This document shows positions 46,401-60,200 of a DNA stretch of 64,000 nucleotides, piece after piece. Positions within the stretch are counted from its first letter, which is position 1; every line of letters starts with the position of its first letter. The notes under the pieces are model-generated. The model saw nothing but the letters and a program-made list of their open reading frames with translations, was not told the DNA's origin and ran no database searches. Origin of the DNA: Tetranychus cinnabarinus (Eukaryota > Arthropoda > Arachnida > Trombidiformes > Tetranychidae); NCBI GenBank assembly GCA_022266195.1, contig WHVY01000001.1, positions 12,834,001 through 12,898,000 of the forward strand, written 5' to 3'. The position numbers and the translations under genes are program-made.

Positions 46401-47585
46401 TCCTCCACACTATCCTTCATGATCATCCTTTTCCCATCGATTGTTGGTTCTTGTTGAGGAAGGCAAAAGAAGAGTCTCAATGCGAGTAACAAAAATTGAA
46501 AGGTGAGTGGAATAACGAAGTGGATTTAATGTAAGTTGACTTTAGTGGTTAAATAGAGGAAGATGAGGATGAGTATGATGAGGATGATGATGAAAAAAGT
46601 AGAATCAGGTAAGGAAAAAAAGTTTCCACTGGTAACAATCATATTGACTTGCGCTTTGAGTTGAAATCATTATTCAGCTTTTATTGTGCAAAGGGAAGAA
46701 AGTAGCAAGGTTATTTGTAGTTGATTGGACTGAGAATGTTCACAATGAAAGTGAAGAAAAGGATGAAGATGGTGATGATAATGATGAGAATAAGGCATGA
46801 AGAGGAGGGAAAAGGCAGTAAGTTTGTGAACAAAGTGTGACCTAAATACGATTCAGCTGATTCGCCAAAGTGCAAGATATTCTTCACTCTTATTCTCATC
46901 ATTTTCTTACTTCTTTTCAATCTTTATGTAAATCACATTCTTTCGTTTTTTTTCTTCTTCTTCTTTTTCTTCCTTTTCTTCTTCTTTTTTTACTTCTTTT
47001 CATTTTCTTTAAATTCTCTGTACCTTTAACTTTGTGTAAATGCATGTAAGGATTTACCTTCATTTAATTTTCATCCGTACATGAAATACGTAGGGAAAAA
47101 AAGACCATTAGAAAGGGAATAATTTAAATTGAGAAAAGGTTGATTCGGATGTAAAGAGGATGAAAGATGATGATAATGATGATAGAAGAAGGTAATAGGA
47201 TGATGAAAAGGGAAGATACAATTGGGAATAGATAATAAAGAGATGCAATGTTGAACAGTTCTTGAGGCAAACGAAAACAATAATCATTAATTATTTCAGT
47301 GAATATTGTTGATTTAAGTTGTGAAAAAAGGGCAAACTTTGCGTCTTTTCGTTTGCCAAAATTGATTGTTAACAATTAACATTACCTGAGATTTGATTTG
47401 TTGGCAGGAAAATTGATTCATTACAAGTTCAAAGTTATTCAAATTCAATTCGAAATCACAGTTGATTTAATCCTAATGATTCAAGAGTAACATGAGTAAC
47501 CAATAAAGACTAACATTTGTTTCAATTTTTTCATTAAACTCACTCTTCCAGTTAAAGTCAAGTCAAGTCAGTAAAGATCCGTAAA

Positions 47586-47680
47586 GGCCTAGACAAGTCT
47601 CTTGTCTCAACCTGACTCGATGCCAGTTGCTGCATCAAAAAATGCAAACGCATTCGTAACTCATTTTGCTGGGAAAAGTG
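47586..47680. repeat. Hairpin-cored dispersed repeat, copy B
   Basis: Aligns with copy A at 53310-53400: CTCAACCTGACTCGATGC against CTCAACTTGGCTTGATGC, then TGCATCAAAAAATG against TGCATCAGAATATG, then CGTAACTCATTT against CGTAACCCACTT. The core GATGC...GCATC can fold back. Confidence 0.6.
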
Positions 47681-48253
47681 GATTCAATTTAACAGATTGA
47701 ATCAACAATATTCGTGAAAATGTAGTGAGAAGAGTTTGGAGTTTCTTGAAAAATGGAAGACACAAAATTCAATTTAAATCGCATTAAATTGAAAACTAGA
47801 CTGAGCTGACTCAGTTGTGTACTGCTAAATCATGATTGGCTTGATTTGCCTTATTATTCAAAATTCAATTCAATATTAGAACAACTTTTAACTGTACATC
47901 AATTTGGTTTAAAGATTATTACTGTTGATTGATTTCAATTTACAAGCAATCAACTGAAACGATTCACCAATCATCAGATATTCCATAAAAATTAACTAAA
48001 CCTTAAACCATATTTACTCTATTTACACTTAAAAAATCACTTTCATTTAAATTGTGATCCACAGAACTTAGATGATTAATTTGACAATGAAAAGCAATGG
48101 CTTGAAATTGTGATCATTTTTGATTTATGATTAGAGTCTTACAGATGAAGAAGGAAAAAAATGTATAAGTGATGAAGAATGTAAAAGATACAAGATAGAA
48201 GCACGTAATTCAATGGGTTATAAATGCTGGATAAAGTCTGAAGAAACAAGCAA

Positions 48254-48275
48254 GATGATGATGATGATGATGATG
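48254..48275. repeat. (GAT)n microsatellite
   Basis: Seven GAT triplets in a row. Confidence 0.9.
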
Positions 48276-50064
48276 AGAATTGACCTATTTCTTTCTGTGC
48301 TCTTTTTCATTCTTCTTCATTTTCCTTTTCAGTTTTCTTTTTCTCTGCCTTTTTCTTTGAAAATGTTTAGATATATTTTTTGTTCACATAAATGTTCAAC
48401 TTTTTGCTGGAATCAGAAAAAAAGAAGAAGAAAAAAACTTTTCTTTCTCTCAAATTTTCACTTTCAATATCTTCTAAGCAATTTACATTGACGGCAGAAA
48501 CTGAATCTAAACCAGAATTTTATATAAATATATTTTTATGTACATTTAATGATGCCTCATCAATCATGGTGCTATGATTCCATCCTCCCTGTATTTTCAC
48601 GATAAACAAATCAATCTACTTTTTCTCACTTTCCTTTATTATAATAATAATTTTTTTCACCTCCATTATACGTCCTTCATAATATATACATATATTTTCA
48701 CTCCCAAGTCCCATTTACATTCACAACCAAAACACTGTATCAATATTGTATTATCTTTAATTTACTCTTTCTTTCTTTTCTCCTCTCTACTCTATCATCA
48801 TCATCATCATTATCATCTTGCCATTCTCTCCTATTTTGACATTCTCATCTTTCACAATCTCATCTAATTACCCTTGCAACTCACAACTAGTCATCTGTTA
48901 ATTACTCTGTTCATTCAACTTATAATTGACAAAAATATTTTTCAACTTGAATAAATATTAGCATTTTCAGTCTTCTCATCTTCATCTTTATCAGCAGAAA
49001 AAGAAGAAGAAGAAGATGAACAAGAAAAGAAGTGAGAGTAATTTGAAATGGTGGAAACTAGATTCAGTTGGAAAAAAAGGTCAGCATCAGTTTTCACTTA
49101 GTTCACTGGAAAATGTCTGTATTTTAAAGTGGCAAAAATGCGAATAAAATGACAAAAACTGAGAGACAATTCCCTTGTTAGTATCAAAAATGACTTGAAC
49201 CATTCAGACTACTTACAGGGTGAAAAAGTTGAACCAAATATAAAGCCTTTTACTTTGTATTTGTAAAATGATTCGACAACTTTTTGCAGCTACGAACTTC
49301 ATAACTGTGGTCTAATGCAGTTTCAAAGCCATATACTGTCCGAAACCATAATTGTCTGACTCTTAAATACTCAAGGTTTATATTGACAGGAAAGTTTGTT
49401 CACTATGTTGACCAATCTTCCATGAACAAAATAAATTTTGCATTTGTAAATGCTCCCCATCTCAAACTAACGTCATATAACTTCAGAATCTTCAATCACG
49501 TTCCAGTGTTTTATGCACTATCTTCTTGACGAGCACTATCGATTGTACCTGATAACGACCTGAAACACAATAACCTGAAAATCCAGAAATAAGCTTTATA
49601 AGTCAAACTCTCGACAAACCTCGACATTTATTGAATAGGTTTGAATTTGCATATAAAATCTGTAGCTCAAATTGCTCTTGAGTTTTCTTATAAACTGAGG
49701 ATGCAAAACGCCCTGTGTGTATAAATTAAGCTTAAGATTTCCTTCATGAATAGATTTGTCTCTTCTTGCCTGGCATTTTCAACCTTATCACATTCATCGA
49801 CTAACTTAACCTTCTATTAAAAACTGAGTGTCAATTTAACATTTGATTGACACCATGAGATGCGTAAGCAAATGAAACAGCAAATTATATTGACCCTTTC
49901 CCCAACTTGAGGGGGAGCGACCATCTTTTCAACAGTCAATTGGTTTCAAATTACCGATAAAACACACAATTTAACATTGATGAGCAATCCATAGTCAAAT
50001 TGCTCAGACAAAGTTGACAAATTTTCAATGGCACACTTGATTTATCAGTGAAAGATTATCACTT

Positions 50065-50164
50065 GTCTTGACTGGGAGTTGAACCTACAATCTCTCATTA
50101 CCTAACCTAACCAAACCTAACCTAAAGTTAAACCAATAGCCTTAACAGACTGAGCTACCAATAC
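50065..50164 (-). tRNA. tRNA-like gene or pseudogene interrupted by a TTAGG-type array
   Basis: On the minus strand an A box (TGGTAGCTCAGTCTGTTAAG) and a B box (GGTTCAACTCCC) are correctly ordered. The ends GTATTGG and TCAAGAC pair in six of seven positions (one G-U) as an acceptor stem. The T-arm loop TTCAACT is standard, but its stem is imperfect (3 of 5). If the 24-nt TAGG-rich stretch is removed, ATTGG and TTAAT form an anticodon stem (two wobbles) around TTTAACT, giving anticodon TAA (Leu) and a 76-nt body. C37 and weak D and T stems argue for a decayed tRNA or a tRNA-derived SINE head rather than an active gene. Confidence 0.4.
50101..50125 (+). repeat. Five-unit CCTAA (TTAGG) array
   Basis: CCTAA CCTAA CCAAA CCTAA CCTAA, the arthropod telomeric unit with one variant copy, lying where the anticodon-loop region of the tRNA-like sequence is interrupted. 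Confidence 0.75.
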
Positions 50165-50936
50165 TTTGACTATGATTGATGGGTTAAATGAAATGATGAT
50201 ATTATTTATCATTGAATGTTTATATTTGTTTACAAAATGTTTATTAAAAGTAATGGCAACAAAAAAAGCAGGCTCAAGTCTGAGTTCATGTCTGATTTTG
50301 CATTGCTTCACTTTTATCCTGTAATTTTTTTTTCATTACATTTGAAAAGTTTGTTTTTCTTGCTTTTCCAAAACTCTGTTAATAATTTAAAAAAAGATGA
50401 AAGGTATATCTTTATCCTTTCAACCGTAATATTGATCAAATCGAGTCAATCAGTTGCTTGTATTCCCTTTATTTTTAACATTTATATTTCATTCCTTGCT
50501 TTATTTCCCAATTCTTTGCCTTTGATGAAAAATAAAATTCAGGCAAAAATTTACTCACACTCTATTGGTTCCATTGAAACATTTCAACGACAGCAATAAC
50601 AACAACAACAAAGGTGATTCTGATAAATCCAAAAATAAATACAGCAAAATGATGACAATCGTTCTTCATCATCTCTTCGTACTTTTCTTGTAAAGCCACT
50701 TTTCATTTGACAATTTTATATTTTCACACTAATCTAATTTGTCATGTAACAAATTGATTACAACGTTAACCATTCAACTACAAAAATGGACTTAACAATT
50801 GGTACAAAACAATTTAAACTCAATATCCAACCAATTCAGGTTCATCATGTTCCAATGGCCAAAGAATGACCAAAATCCAGATTGAACAATCACAGTTTTA
50901 GAATTGACAAGATGGAAAAATCTATCAATAAAATTA

Positions 50937-51454
50937 GGTTCATCAGAAAGTTCTGAACGAAAAAGTGATAAGTCAATGCTTAATAAAACCCAAGTTATTT
51001 CGATTCAATGAGCAAATGTAAACATTTATGAAAGATCGATGAAAATTTCGGATCAGTTAAGTGCTACAATTTTTTATGAACAACATTTTTTTTATTTTTT
51101 AACTCTGAGGTCACAAAGTCTGTCAAAAATGTTTGATTCGATGAGTTATTCTGTACGAGCTTCAAAGTGGACTGAGTCTTGGTTGGAAACTTAACCCAAC
51201 AGATTCCCTTGATCTTGCTCCATCTGATTATTATTTGTTAGATCAAAAGATCAGTTGAAAAGGCAAAAGCCAAAGCGATTTTGAAACGTATTTCGGTTCA
51301 AAGTTCATTAACATTCCATGAAAAATGAATTTTTGGATTTCCTGACCTTTTATGAAAGACAGTTGAAGCTATTTGCTATCATTTCATTGATTGAGTAATT
51401 TCAGTTGAAGAATTAGATTTTTGCCATTTCTTTGCCAAAACTTTCTGATTTGGC
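50937..51454 (+). mobile_element. Internally deleted, decayed mariner element
   Basis: The ends match as inverted repeats (left GGTTCATCAGAAAGTTCTG; right, reverse complement, GCCAAATCAGAAAGTTTTG) and are bordered by TA (50935-50936 and 51455-51456). Inside, on the plus strand around 51180-51240, a frame reads LGWKLNPTDSLDLAPSDYYLL, matching the C-terminal catalytic motif of mariner transposases (the third Asp of D,D34D lies in the APSD motif). In-frame stops follow within 10 codons and again later, so the transposase is dead. At 518 bp it is less than half a full mariner (about 1.3 kb), so the middle has been lost. Confidence 0.85.
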
Positions 51455-53309
51455 TAATGTTTAAAATGAAAATTGCGGAATCGAACGATTAACATGAACA
51501 AATCACTTTCTTTTCACCATTAATTGGAACCAATAAAGCATAAATTAATTGCAATATCATTTGAGCTAAACGATAATTTACATGATTTTCATACGCATCT
51601 GTTTATTGTATAATAATTTCTTGCATTTTAATTAATTCATCCAATCAACTAATCAACAAACCAAGTGCAAATGACACTACAGAGTTTCATGAAGATAATG
51701 AATTTAACAATGATAATTGAGATAGTTATGATAATGATGGATATTTGGGATGAAACTTGGTAACCAACGAAAAGCACAAAAAAGCAGTTTACTTGGTTAA
51801 ATGTTAAATTAAAAGATGATAAACGTTCATTTTTGGTTGATTAAATATGAGTAAAAAAAATGTTCAACTGAAGACTCAGGCAATGAAAAAAATAAGGTCA
51901 AGAATGGGTGAAAATGATGATGAAGAGTATAATAATGATTGCGGCGCAAGTGATTATCAAAGTTGTTTCTTAAATGATGAGGCGAAGAAGAAAAAGAAAT
52001 GAAAATTGTAATTGTCACAGATTTCCGGTCAACTGATCATCAAGAGAAGATGAAAAGAGATTCAGTTTCATTTATTTTTCTTTAGTGATAAGCATGATGA
52101 TGAGGAAGATGAAGGATTTATGAGTGGTGAAAGCAGAGGATATAAGCATGTTTATATGTATTATTGAAGATGATGATGACCAGTAAATGGACAGAGAGAG
52201 ACAGAGGAAGTAGAGAGAAAAAAAAGTTGATCAAAATGATCTCAGGCAAATAATAGATGAAACTTGATGGTTGACTTAATCAACAAAGTCAAATCAAAAC
52301 CTTAATTTGATTGATTATGATTATAATTTATTTAGCTTTAGACTTTCACTTCTAACTCTTGTCCTTTGTTTGCACTTTTTTACACTTGATTGAGACAACA
52401 TTTATAAATTTTATCCTTTAATTGTTGTATTCATTATCAATAATCATAAATTATTTCACATCAATAAATGGAACCAAAAACTCGATCATGTTTGGGAAAT
52501 GATAAAAATTGTGTTTCAAAGTTTTCACCAAAATATCACTTTCTAAATCATGAAAATTAGATTCAGAGAAATGATGAATTAGCAAATGATTGAAATCATG
52601 ATTTGGAAAATAGTTGACACTGAATGCATTCCATAAAAATGTGATTCATTGGAATAATTTTCGTGCAAAAATTTTCGTTTTTTGTACTTTTTTTGAAATT
52701 TTATAAAATTCTATGAAAATTATTCTGTTTATGAAAAAATTCATTTCCATTTTAATAATTCAACTGCTCTAGTCAAAAATTCATGCTTGATTTATCAACT
52801 AATATCTGAAAATGGTTGTGAATTTACCAGGAAACTCTCATGATTCATTTACAAAATGCTACGACAAAGTGGTTTATCAATTGAATGGTTAAAAGGGAAA
52901 AGTACAAAATATCAAATTTAGTCATTCATTGGAGTGAAAAATTTTGTATTAAGTTTGATAAACAAAATTCAGTGAAAAATTATCATCTAAACTGTCTTTT
53001 AAACCATTGATTAGGCATAAATTTAATAAGATAAACATTGAAACCTTTAACCTGAAAATATACAGAAACTCAGGGTTATCGATACATCAGATTATTCTCA
53101 CCAGTAGATGATAACTATTCATGTGGTAAATCTCAATTTTCAGTTGTGTGCACCTAAAATCACAGAAATATCCTTTTGATATTACACATTGAATTTACTT
53201 TTCACTGATCAACTCAAGTCAAGCCAATTTTCAGTGTATTATTGAGCCTACAAGATGAACCAAGGCTGCATTAAAATGGACAAATCAAAGCCATTGATCC
53301 ATGAAAAGA

Positions 53310-53400
53310 CCCAAGCAGACCTCTAACAGCTCAACTTGGCTTGATGCAGTAACTGCATCAGAATATGTTGAGTCTCTCGTAACCCACTTCGTGAAACGTA
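53310..53400. repeat. Hairpin-cored dispersed repeat, copy A
   Basis: Contains the perfect palindrome TGATGCAGT-A-ACTGCATCA (53342-53360). Related to copy B (same orientation) and copy C (opposite orientation). Confidence 0.6.
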
Positions 53401-54750
53401 TGTTAATTAAGACAGCCAATAGTCAATTACTTGAGTATTGGACAATAATTGTCGTGATTAATTTGAAAATTTGCTCTTGACAGGTTGATTGAAATGATTT
53501 GAAAATGTGAATCAATTTTTAACTTTGTTTGATTTCATTTTCACTCTTCAAGCTTCTCATGCAAACCTAATCCATCAATTATTATTGATATGATTTGATT
53601 TGTTTCGTTGAATATTAATGACAATATTTATTGTTTGTAAAAATATTAACCTTTTCATGGAACCAGTGAAAGCATGGAATGGAAAAGGTGAAATTAATTT
53701 TACTGGCTCATCATTGTTTCAGTTTCATTCTCATCTTCTCACCTTTTCTCACATTGTCTTTCATCATCCAATCTTCCTTCTTTCTCCTCTCCTTTCTTTT
53801 CTCCATCAAACTAATTCTCACATGGATGCTCAATTTATCTGACTTCGATTAAAGGCTTTCTTGAGATCAATTTATTTTCTCCTGTCAAGACTATCAACAC
53901 GGAAGATTGCATGTAAAAATGTGAGCATCCCAAGTTTAGTGAAACAGTTTTGTGATGACAAGATGATGATAATGATGAGAAAAGAAGGAAAAAAGGATAA
54001 GAAGAAGAAGAAGAGAAACACAAAGATTTGGACAAAAAAATAGGAAAAGAATTAAAGAATATTTGGAATCACTTTTTCGTCGCTTCTTTAATCATTAGTT
54101 TCTCTTGTTTCTTCTTGTTAAATCTCTTGTGGCCACCAATGATGATGATAAAAATGATGTTCAACCTTTGCATGTGCAAAAGTCTTCAACAATTGAACAT
54201 GATGAACATCAACTTTTAATCAAACGCTTTTTTTGCTTCCATTGAATCATTTGAAGTAGAGAGGAAAAAAAAGGTTGAACAAACTGAAAATGTTTCAGGA
54301 TAAAATGAAGTTGGACAGAAAAGGCAGAGAGTCAAATTTCATCGACATTGAGATATGATGGAAGATGCATGATGATAAATGATGAACATGGGAAATAGGA
54401 AATAAAGGCGCATAATAAGACATTTTGTGACAATGTTCAATGGTTTTGATTTGTTAACAAGCATGAAGAAGCTGAAAAGTTCTGAAATCAAAATGTTGAT
54501 TGGTAAAACTAACGACAAAAATGCTGATCAAGAGCAAGATTGAGGAAGAGGAGAGGAAATGAAAATGTAAAAGTAATGAGATGTAAGAAGACAACAAATG
54601 AAATGATTTTTTCTCCTTCTTCTTCTTCTTCCCATGAATTTAAAATATTTAAAGGAGTGTTAATCTTGTTATCATCTGATCATTGGAATGAAATGGCAGC
54701 AATGGAAAAGGGTTGAAGAAGAAGAAAATTCAAAGTGAATAATCTCTTTT

Positions 54751-54767
54751 TTCACTCCCAGTGTGAA
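54751..54767. repeat. TTCACTCCCAG motif, copy 3
   Basis: TTCACTCCCAGTGTGAA: the same core with a slightly shifted palindrome. Confidence 0.6.
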
Positions 54768-57132
54768 GACACACAGAAAAAAGTAATAACTTCAATTCAG
54801 TTAACAATCAAAGATATGATATTCTTGCTTCCCTTCCATTCCCAGAAGGAGACTAACTTATTTTATAACGATAATAGTAACGAAATTGCATCTTGTTTTG
54901 CTTTTTGCTTTTCTCTCTTTTTTCCCTCTTCTTCGTCTTCTTGATCATCATTTTGAGACTCTCTTTTTGCTGTGTAATTTTGTGATAACAAAAATATGAT
55001 AGTTTTCTGATTATCACATTAATTTTGTAAATCCCAATAGAAACTCAACTTATCGTTTCTTGGCCAATTTTGGGAGTTTTTTTCATCTTCTTCTTCTTCA
55101 TCTTCTTTACCTTCATAATCTATGACTGAAAGGGTGAACGAAAGTGAGGTAAAATTGTTGTTTCTCATGATGAGCAAATATTGTGATCGCTTTTTTTGTG
55201 TTATCAGATTTTGTTCACTGAACCAGTGATTTTTGTGAAAGGTAAAGATGGTTCGAGTCTGAAAACGATTCTGATTCTCAATAAAATTACTCATGGTAAT
55301 AAGAATAAGAATAAGATGTTGAGAAACTATTCAATCATCATCAGAATCATCTTCTCTCTTCTCACCAGATTCCTTTAAAGGCTTTTTTCCTTCTTCTTCG
55401 ATGCAATCAAATGCCTCAAGGCAAATATTGAATTAGGAATGAAGTAAAAGATGAAGATAATGGTGAGAGAAGCAGAATTGATATGTAAAGTTGAGAAACA
55501 AGATGATGATTCACTTGGAGATGGATGAGATTGATAGAGGATGATAAATTGGTGAGAAAATATTGCATTAAAAATGGTAACAAGAAAAGAGTATAAAATT
55601 TCTGCTTCATGTGGTTGTTACTTTACATTTTCAGCCTTTTCATGGTTCTTCATCTTCTTGCCTTTGTTCACAGATATAAACCTTTTCATTTTCATGTATC
55701 ACAAGTTTCATATTATATTTCAATTGATACATCGAGAGCAAGTTCAACATTTAAAATGAAAACTCTTTTAAAACTGATGAAAATGATAATCCAAAAAACA
55801 CGAAACAATCGACTCAAATGTCCAAACAAAAGGTATTAATCATTAGCTCTAATTAATGAAAAGTCATTAAACATATTTCCAGCCAAATTGAAAGGATTAA
55901 GTTAAAGCTTACTCTTGAAATTGTACAATTAACATTTTCCGTAATTAGAATCAAAAGATTTCCAAATTTATATTACAATGTATTTGAAAGCAACTTTTGA
56001 ATGAACGTTATTAAACATAAATTGAACGTTTTATAAATAATTATTTGGACATTTGGAGTCAAAGTGAATGGATGACTGGAATTAATCAACGAATGAACGC
56101 AATGGTTGAAAATGACATTATTTCAAGTGCAAGTTATTGATCAAGTCTCGAGACTTTGGTTCAAGTAAAATAATTATTGTCATCATATTTTGACATGACA
56201 ACAACTGCTGTCAACGAATGATTAATTGATGAACGGAATCAGTTGACAAATCAAAACCTGTAAATGAAACCAAATGAAACAAATGTCAACTAATCATGAA
56301 ACTGCTCAAAATTCAAGTTAATCAAAGTTTAGTTTGCTTGATAGGAAAACAAAATCCCAAATATTGACTGATAACCGATTGACAAGCAAGATGTCGACAT
56401 TGAGTGAAAAAAATCCATAAAGGTTGAGCATCTCATAAAAGTTTTCAGGGAATTTTCAACCATTCAATGTTGTATCAACAATGGTACATTTTATCATGAT
56501 AAAAATGACGAAAAAAAAGATTCAAAGTGAAGTTGAACTGCAATAACGTTTAAAGTCTTGCTTATATATTTAGCCTTAAACTATGTAAACATCATTTAAT
56601 TAACTTCTGTTACATGATTTTGTTGAGCAAAGAAAGTCATCTTATATTGTTATGAAATATATATAGTGAGCCATAATTTATTATCAACATTATTACAGAA
56701 TTTGTTTTTCAAGAGACAATTTCTGCTTGTTGGCAACAATTTTTTGTTCACTTTCATGATTGAACAAACCGATTCTGTTGATGAAAATGATGATAATGAT
56801 GAAGCTGATACAAATAAAGTATTCATAACGAAGGGAAAAAAACTGTTTTCCCAAAGTTTATTATCACAACCAGTTTAAGATTGATAGTTGAAGTTTGCCT
56901 CTTATTTGGCCTTTTTTTCATTCCTTCCCTCACCATCAACTTGTGATCAGAAATTATTATAATTTGCTTCAGCATTCTGTTTTATCTCACAACTTATTGT
57001 TCACTTTCACTTATATATTAGTTGCTGATAATATAACAATAGTGACAATTTGAAACATTAATCAATAATAATATTGTTTTCCAAAAGAAACTAACAGATG
57101 AAAAAGCAATATAAAAATAAATAGATAAAAGT

Positions 57133-57160
57133 AGAAGAAAGAAGAAGAAGAAGAAGAAAA
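57133..57160. repeat. (GAA)n microsatellite
   Basis: AAG/GAA triplet run within a purine-rich tract. Confidence 0.88.
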
Positions 57161-57199
57161 CAAATAATATTGGAGAAAAGGCAAAGAAAAATGTTTTCG

Positions 57200-57210
57200 C
57201 TGGGAGTGAA
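57200..57210. repeat. TTCACTCCCAG motif, copy 4 (inverted)
   Basis: CTGGGAGTGAA, the reverse complement of the 11-bp core. Confidence 0.6.
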
Positions 57211-60200
57211 TTGAGTAAAAATGATAAACTTTCGGGTGAAAAGGAAAAAGTTGAACAGTAAAAATTAAAGATTGTTTGATTGTTCACAGTTTGATGTTAT
57301 TAAAAGCGGAAAAAGTGTCAAAATCAAGTTGACCTATTAACTGTTTCTGAACATTGAACAAAATTGAACAGCAAAAGCTCAAGATTGAGTACAAAATGAG
57401 TTAAACACTCAATCAAGTTGTTAGTTGAGAAAGGCGTTTCTATTTACTGATAACACCTTTAATCATTCAATATTGCTGCTAATACAAAAAGATGATGCCA
57501 ATGATCAACATTTGAAATGTATTTTGCTTCAGGCTTCTTCAATTAGATTGAAATGAAAATTAAAAAACTTTTCAATTTTTCCCTTCCTTTTTCATTCTTT
57601 CATTTTTCAACCTTTGCCCACAATTTGCTGAAAATGAAATTCAATCATGATATTGATCAGAATCTCTTTGTCAACTTTTTTTTCTGTCTGTATTTGGCTT
57701 CTTGATATTGTGACATTAAAAGTGACAAAAAAATGAAACATTTTTTGCTCCATTAAAGTTTCATGTTTAAATGAATTGTTTATCATTTAGCCAAAGTAAT
57801 GCGTTTCAATTAAAATGTTATTGATTGAAATGTTGATGAAAAGCATTATTTGATTGAGTTTTTTGTTTCGCTTAAAAATTAATCACATTCGCAATCAACT
57901 TTTAAATCAATAAATAATTAGCAACTTTGTCTTGCTTTTTGCCCGTCTCTTGCTTTTCCTTATTTCGGGTTATTCAGTTTAATATCATCAGTTAAACTGA
58001 TTAAATTTATTCTGACTCAATCACTGGGAATGTCTTGCCAAGTTATCCTTCACTTTCATGGAAGGATAAAAGTATAAAACTGGGAATCAGATAAAAGGCT
58101 ATGGAAATAAATACATATTATAAATGTCACAAATGTTGCTTTAGATTCAAGATGAGATTACAGAGCAATTTAATAATGATTATAATTAAATTGATTGTTT
58201 CCGTCAAATGATAGTAAAACTAAAGTCACAGTTTTGCTTCAAAATCATCAAGCAAAGTTCCTTTCACTTTGGCGCAATTTTGTTGAAACTATCAAAGTCT
58301 AACTCACTTGACTAATGCCTTTGAATCGCTTCAAAAAATAGAAACCAATTTTCATTCAAAACATTTTCACCAAACCTTTAGAATTTTCGCTATCCAAGAA
58401 TCAATAATTTTACTAATTTCTAAATTAACTTTTATAAGATAATGAAATCTTCAATAATCTTCATTCAACAAAATATGCAAAAAAACAAAGTCTTGGAAAC
58501 TTCAAGAAAAACCGAAAATAAAACTCGAAAATTTCGCACGAAATTAGTTTTCCAAACAATTTAATCCAAGCACTAAAGTTAAGATGCTTTTTCGAGTCAA
58601 AACATAATCGAAATTAATTTCTGGTTAAAAACTGGTTCAACAAAAGAGCGAAAATTGGACGAACTGTAAAATCTTGAAATCGTGAAAATCTTTAATGAAA
58701 GTCTGTTATTGATTGAAAAGTGAAAGATTTGTTGAATGTTTTTTGAAAGTCGCAAGGAAAAGGTGAGAGTGAAACGGGTTTTAATGGATGGACAACGATT
58801 TTGAATAACAATTGGTTTGTCATTATCATTGAAAGGTTATTAGTTATGGTCAGAAAGATGAAGTTGTCTGTGAAGGGAAGAGAGAGAGAGAAAAGTAAAT
58901 GAGATTTTTGATATTGATGTACAAATATAGATATAAACTATTCATACACAATATTTATGCATGGTAAACACGAGCAAACACTCAAGAAATAATCCTTATA
59001 AGAAGAGGGATCCAAAAATAAGAGTATAACACACAACTTGTAATCACATGATATTTCACTTATAATACTTGAGATAACCATATTAACTTTTTTTGCTTTA
59101 CTCTCAACCTTATCCTTATCGCCATCATTAGCCCTTTCTCACCATTATCATTATCATCATCATCTTTTATCCTCTTCTTGCTACTCTCCTTCATCTTGAA
59201 AGACACATAAAATGATTTGATATTTACAGTTTTCCCTTTGGCCATGTTTATTATTATCATTATCTGCCAACATGATTTTTGTATCTTTTTTTTCCTTCTT
59301 CTTCTTCGCCTTTTCCATTTCTACTTGTAACAAATAGCAAATTATATTTATGTTTTGCAGCCTTTTCCTCTTATACTTGAAATGATCAAAATGATCAAAA
59401 GCTCATAATGTTCATCTGTTATTGGTTTCTCTTCTTTTCATGGTTACCAATCATTTGTACGGTAATTAACCTTACGATAATCCATTGAATCTTTCATTTG
59501 ATTACTTGGGTAAAACTATCAGAAATGAAAAACTTTGCTCATCACCATCAATTTGGTTCATTGAGAGAGTACAAATTTTACCCAAGGGATGATGAACAAG
59601 TGCCAAATCTGATTAATGTTTTCACAATTAATCATTTTCCTTGAGAGTAAAAAATGAAATAAGTTTCACTTTCCAACCAAAATGTTTATCAAACTTGAGC
59701 AAGGCCGAGTTTTCCAGCTGCTAAATGACGTCTCTTATGACGATACACTTGATATAAGTTTAGGATGAAAAAAAAGCATGAAAACTCGAGAATCACAGTT
59801 TTGTAAACATTTCATTTTATAGCCTTTCTTTTTTGCTTCATGATGGTTCATTTGAATGGAAAACAATTTGTTCAATTTTCTCAATCTAAAATGTTTGAAG
59901 ATGAAGGAAGAGGAAAATTTGGATTCCATTGATTCCATAAGCTGTTTAAAATTCATTTTTTAAGAAACAACTTGAGCACTCTTGAAAGGAAAGGTACAAA
60001 AAGATTAAGAGCCTTTCAAAGTTTATGCTCAAGACGATACAAGTAAGTGACAAATTTGCATGGATGCGTCTGTAATCATGTCTAGTGGCTGTAAGCCATG
60101 AGTAAACAATTATCTTGATAACCCGGATGAGTTACGAACATTTTTAATGCTCTCATTTTAAAGTATTCAGTCAAGGTAACGTTCAATTGATCAGCAGGAA

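Larger units (their letters stand above)
43484..50064. other. Non-coding: neto first intron or intergenic
   Basis: No supported exon on either strand. Contains the hairpin-repeat copy at 47586-47680 and several GAT/AAG/CT microsatellites (for example 48254-48275 and 48795-48812). The rest is plain AT-rich sequence. Confidence 0.5.

Noticed and set aside
50559..50574. A minus-strand ATG plus five codons before a GTGAGT donor in the right phase to be the missing neto first exon
   Set aside because: The peptide it would add (MEPIE) is acidic, unlike a signal-peptide start, the ATG context is poor, and a match this short is expected by chance several times in 29 kb.
50216..50599. 127-codon plus-strand frame
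   Set aside because: Phe/Ile/Lys-rich composition expected of AT-rich DNA, no homology and no promoter or splice context.
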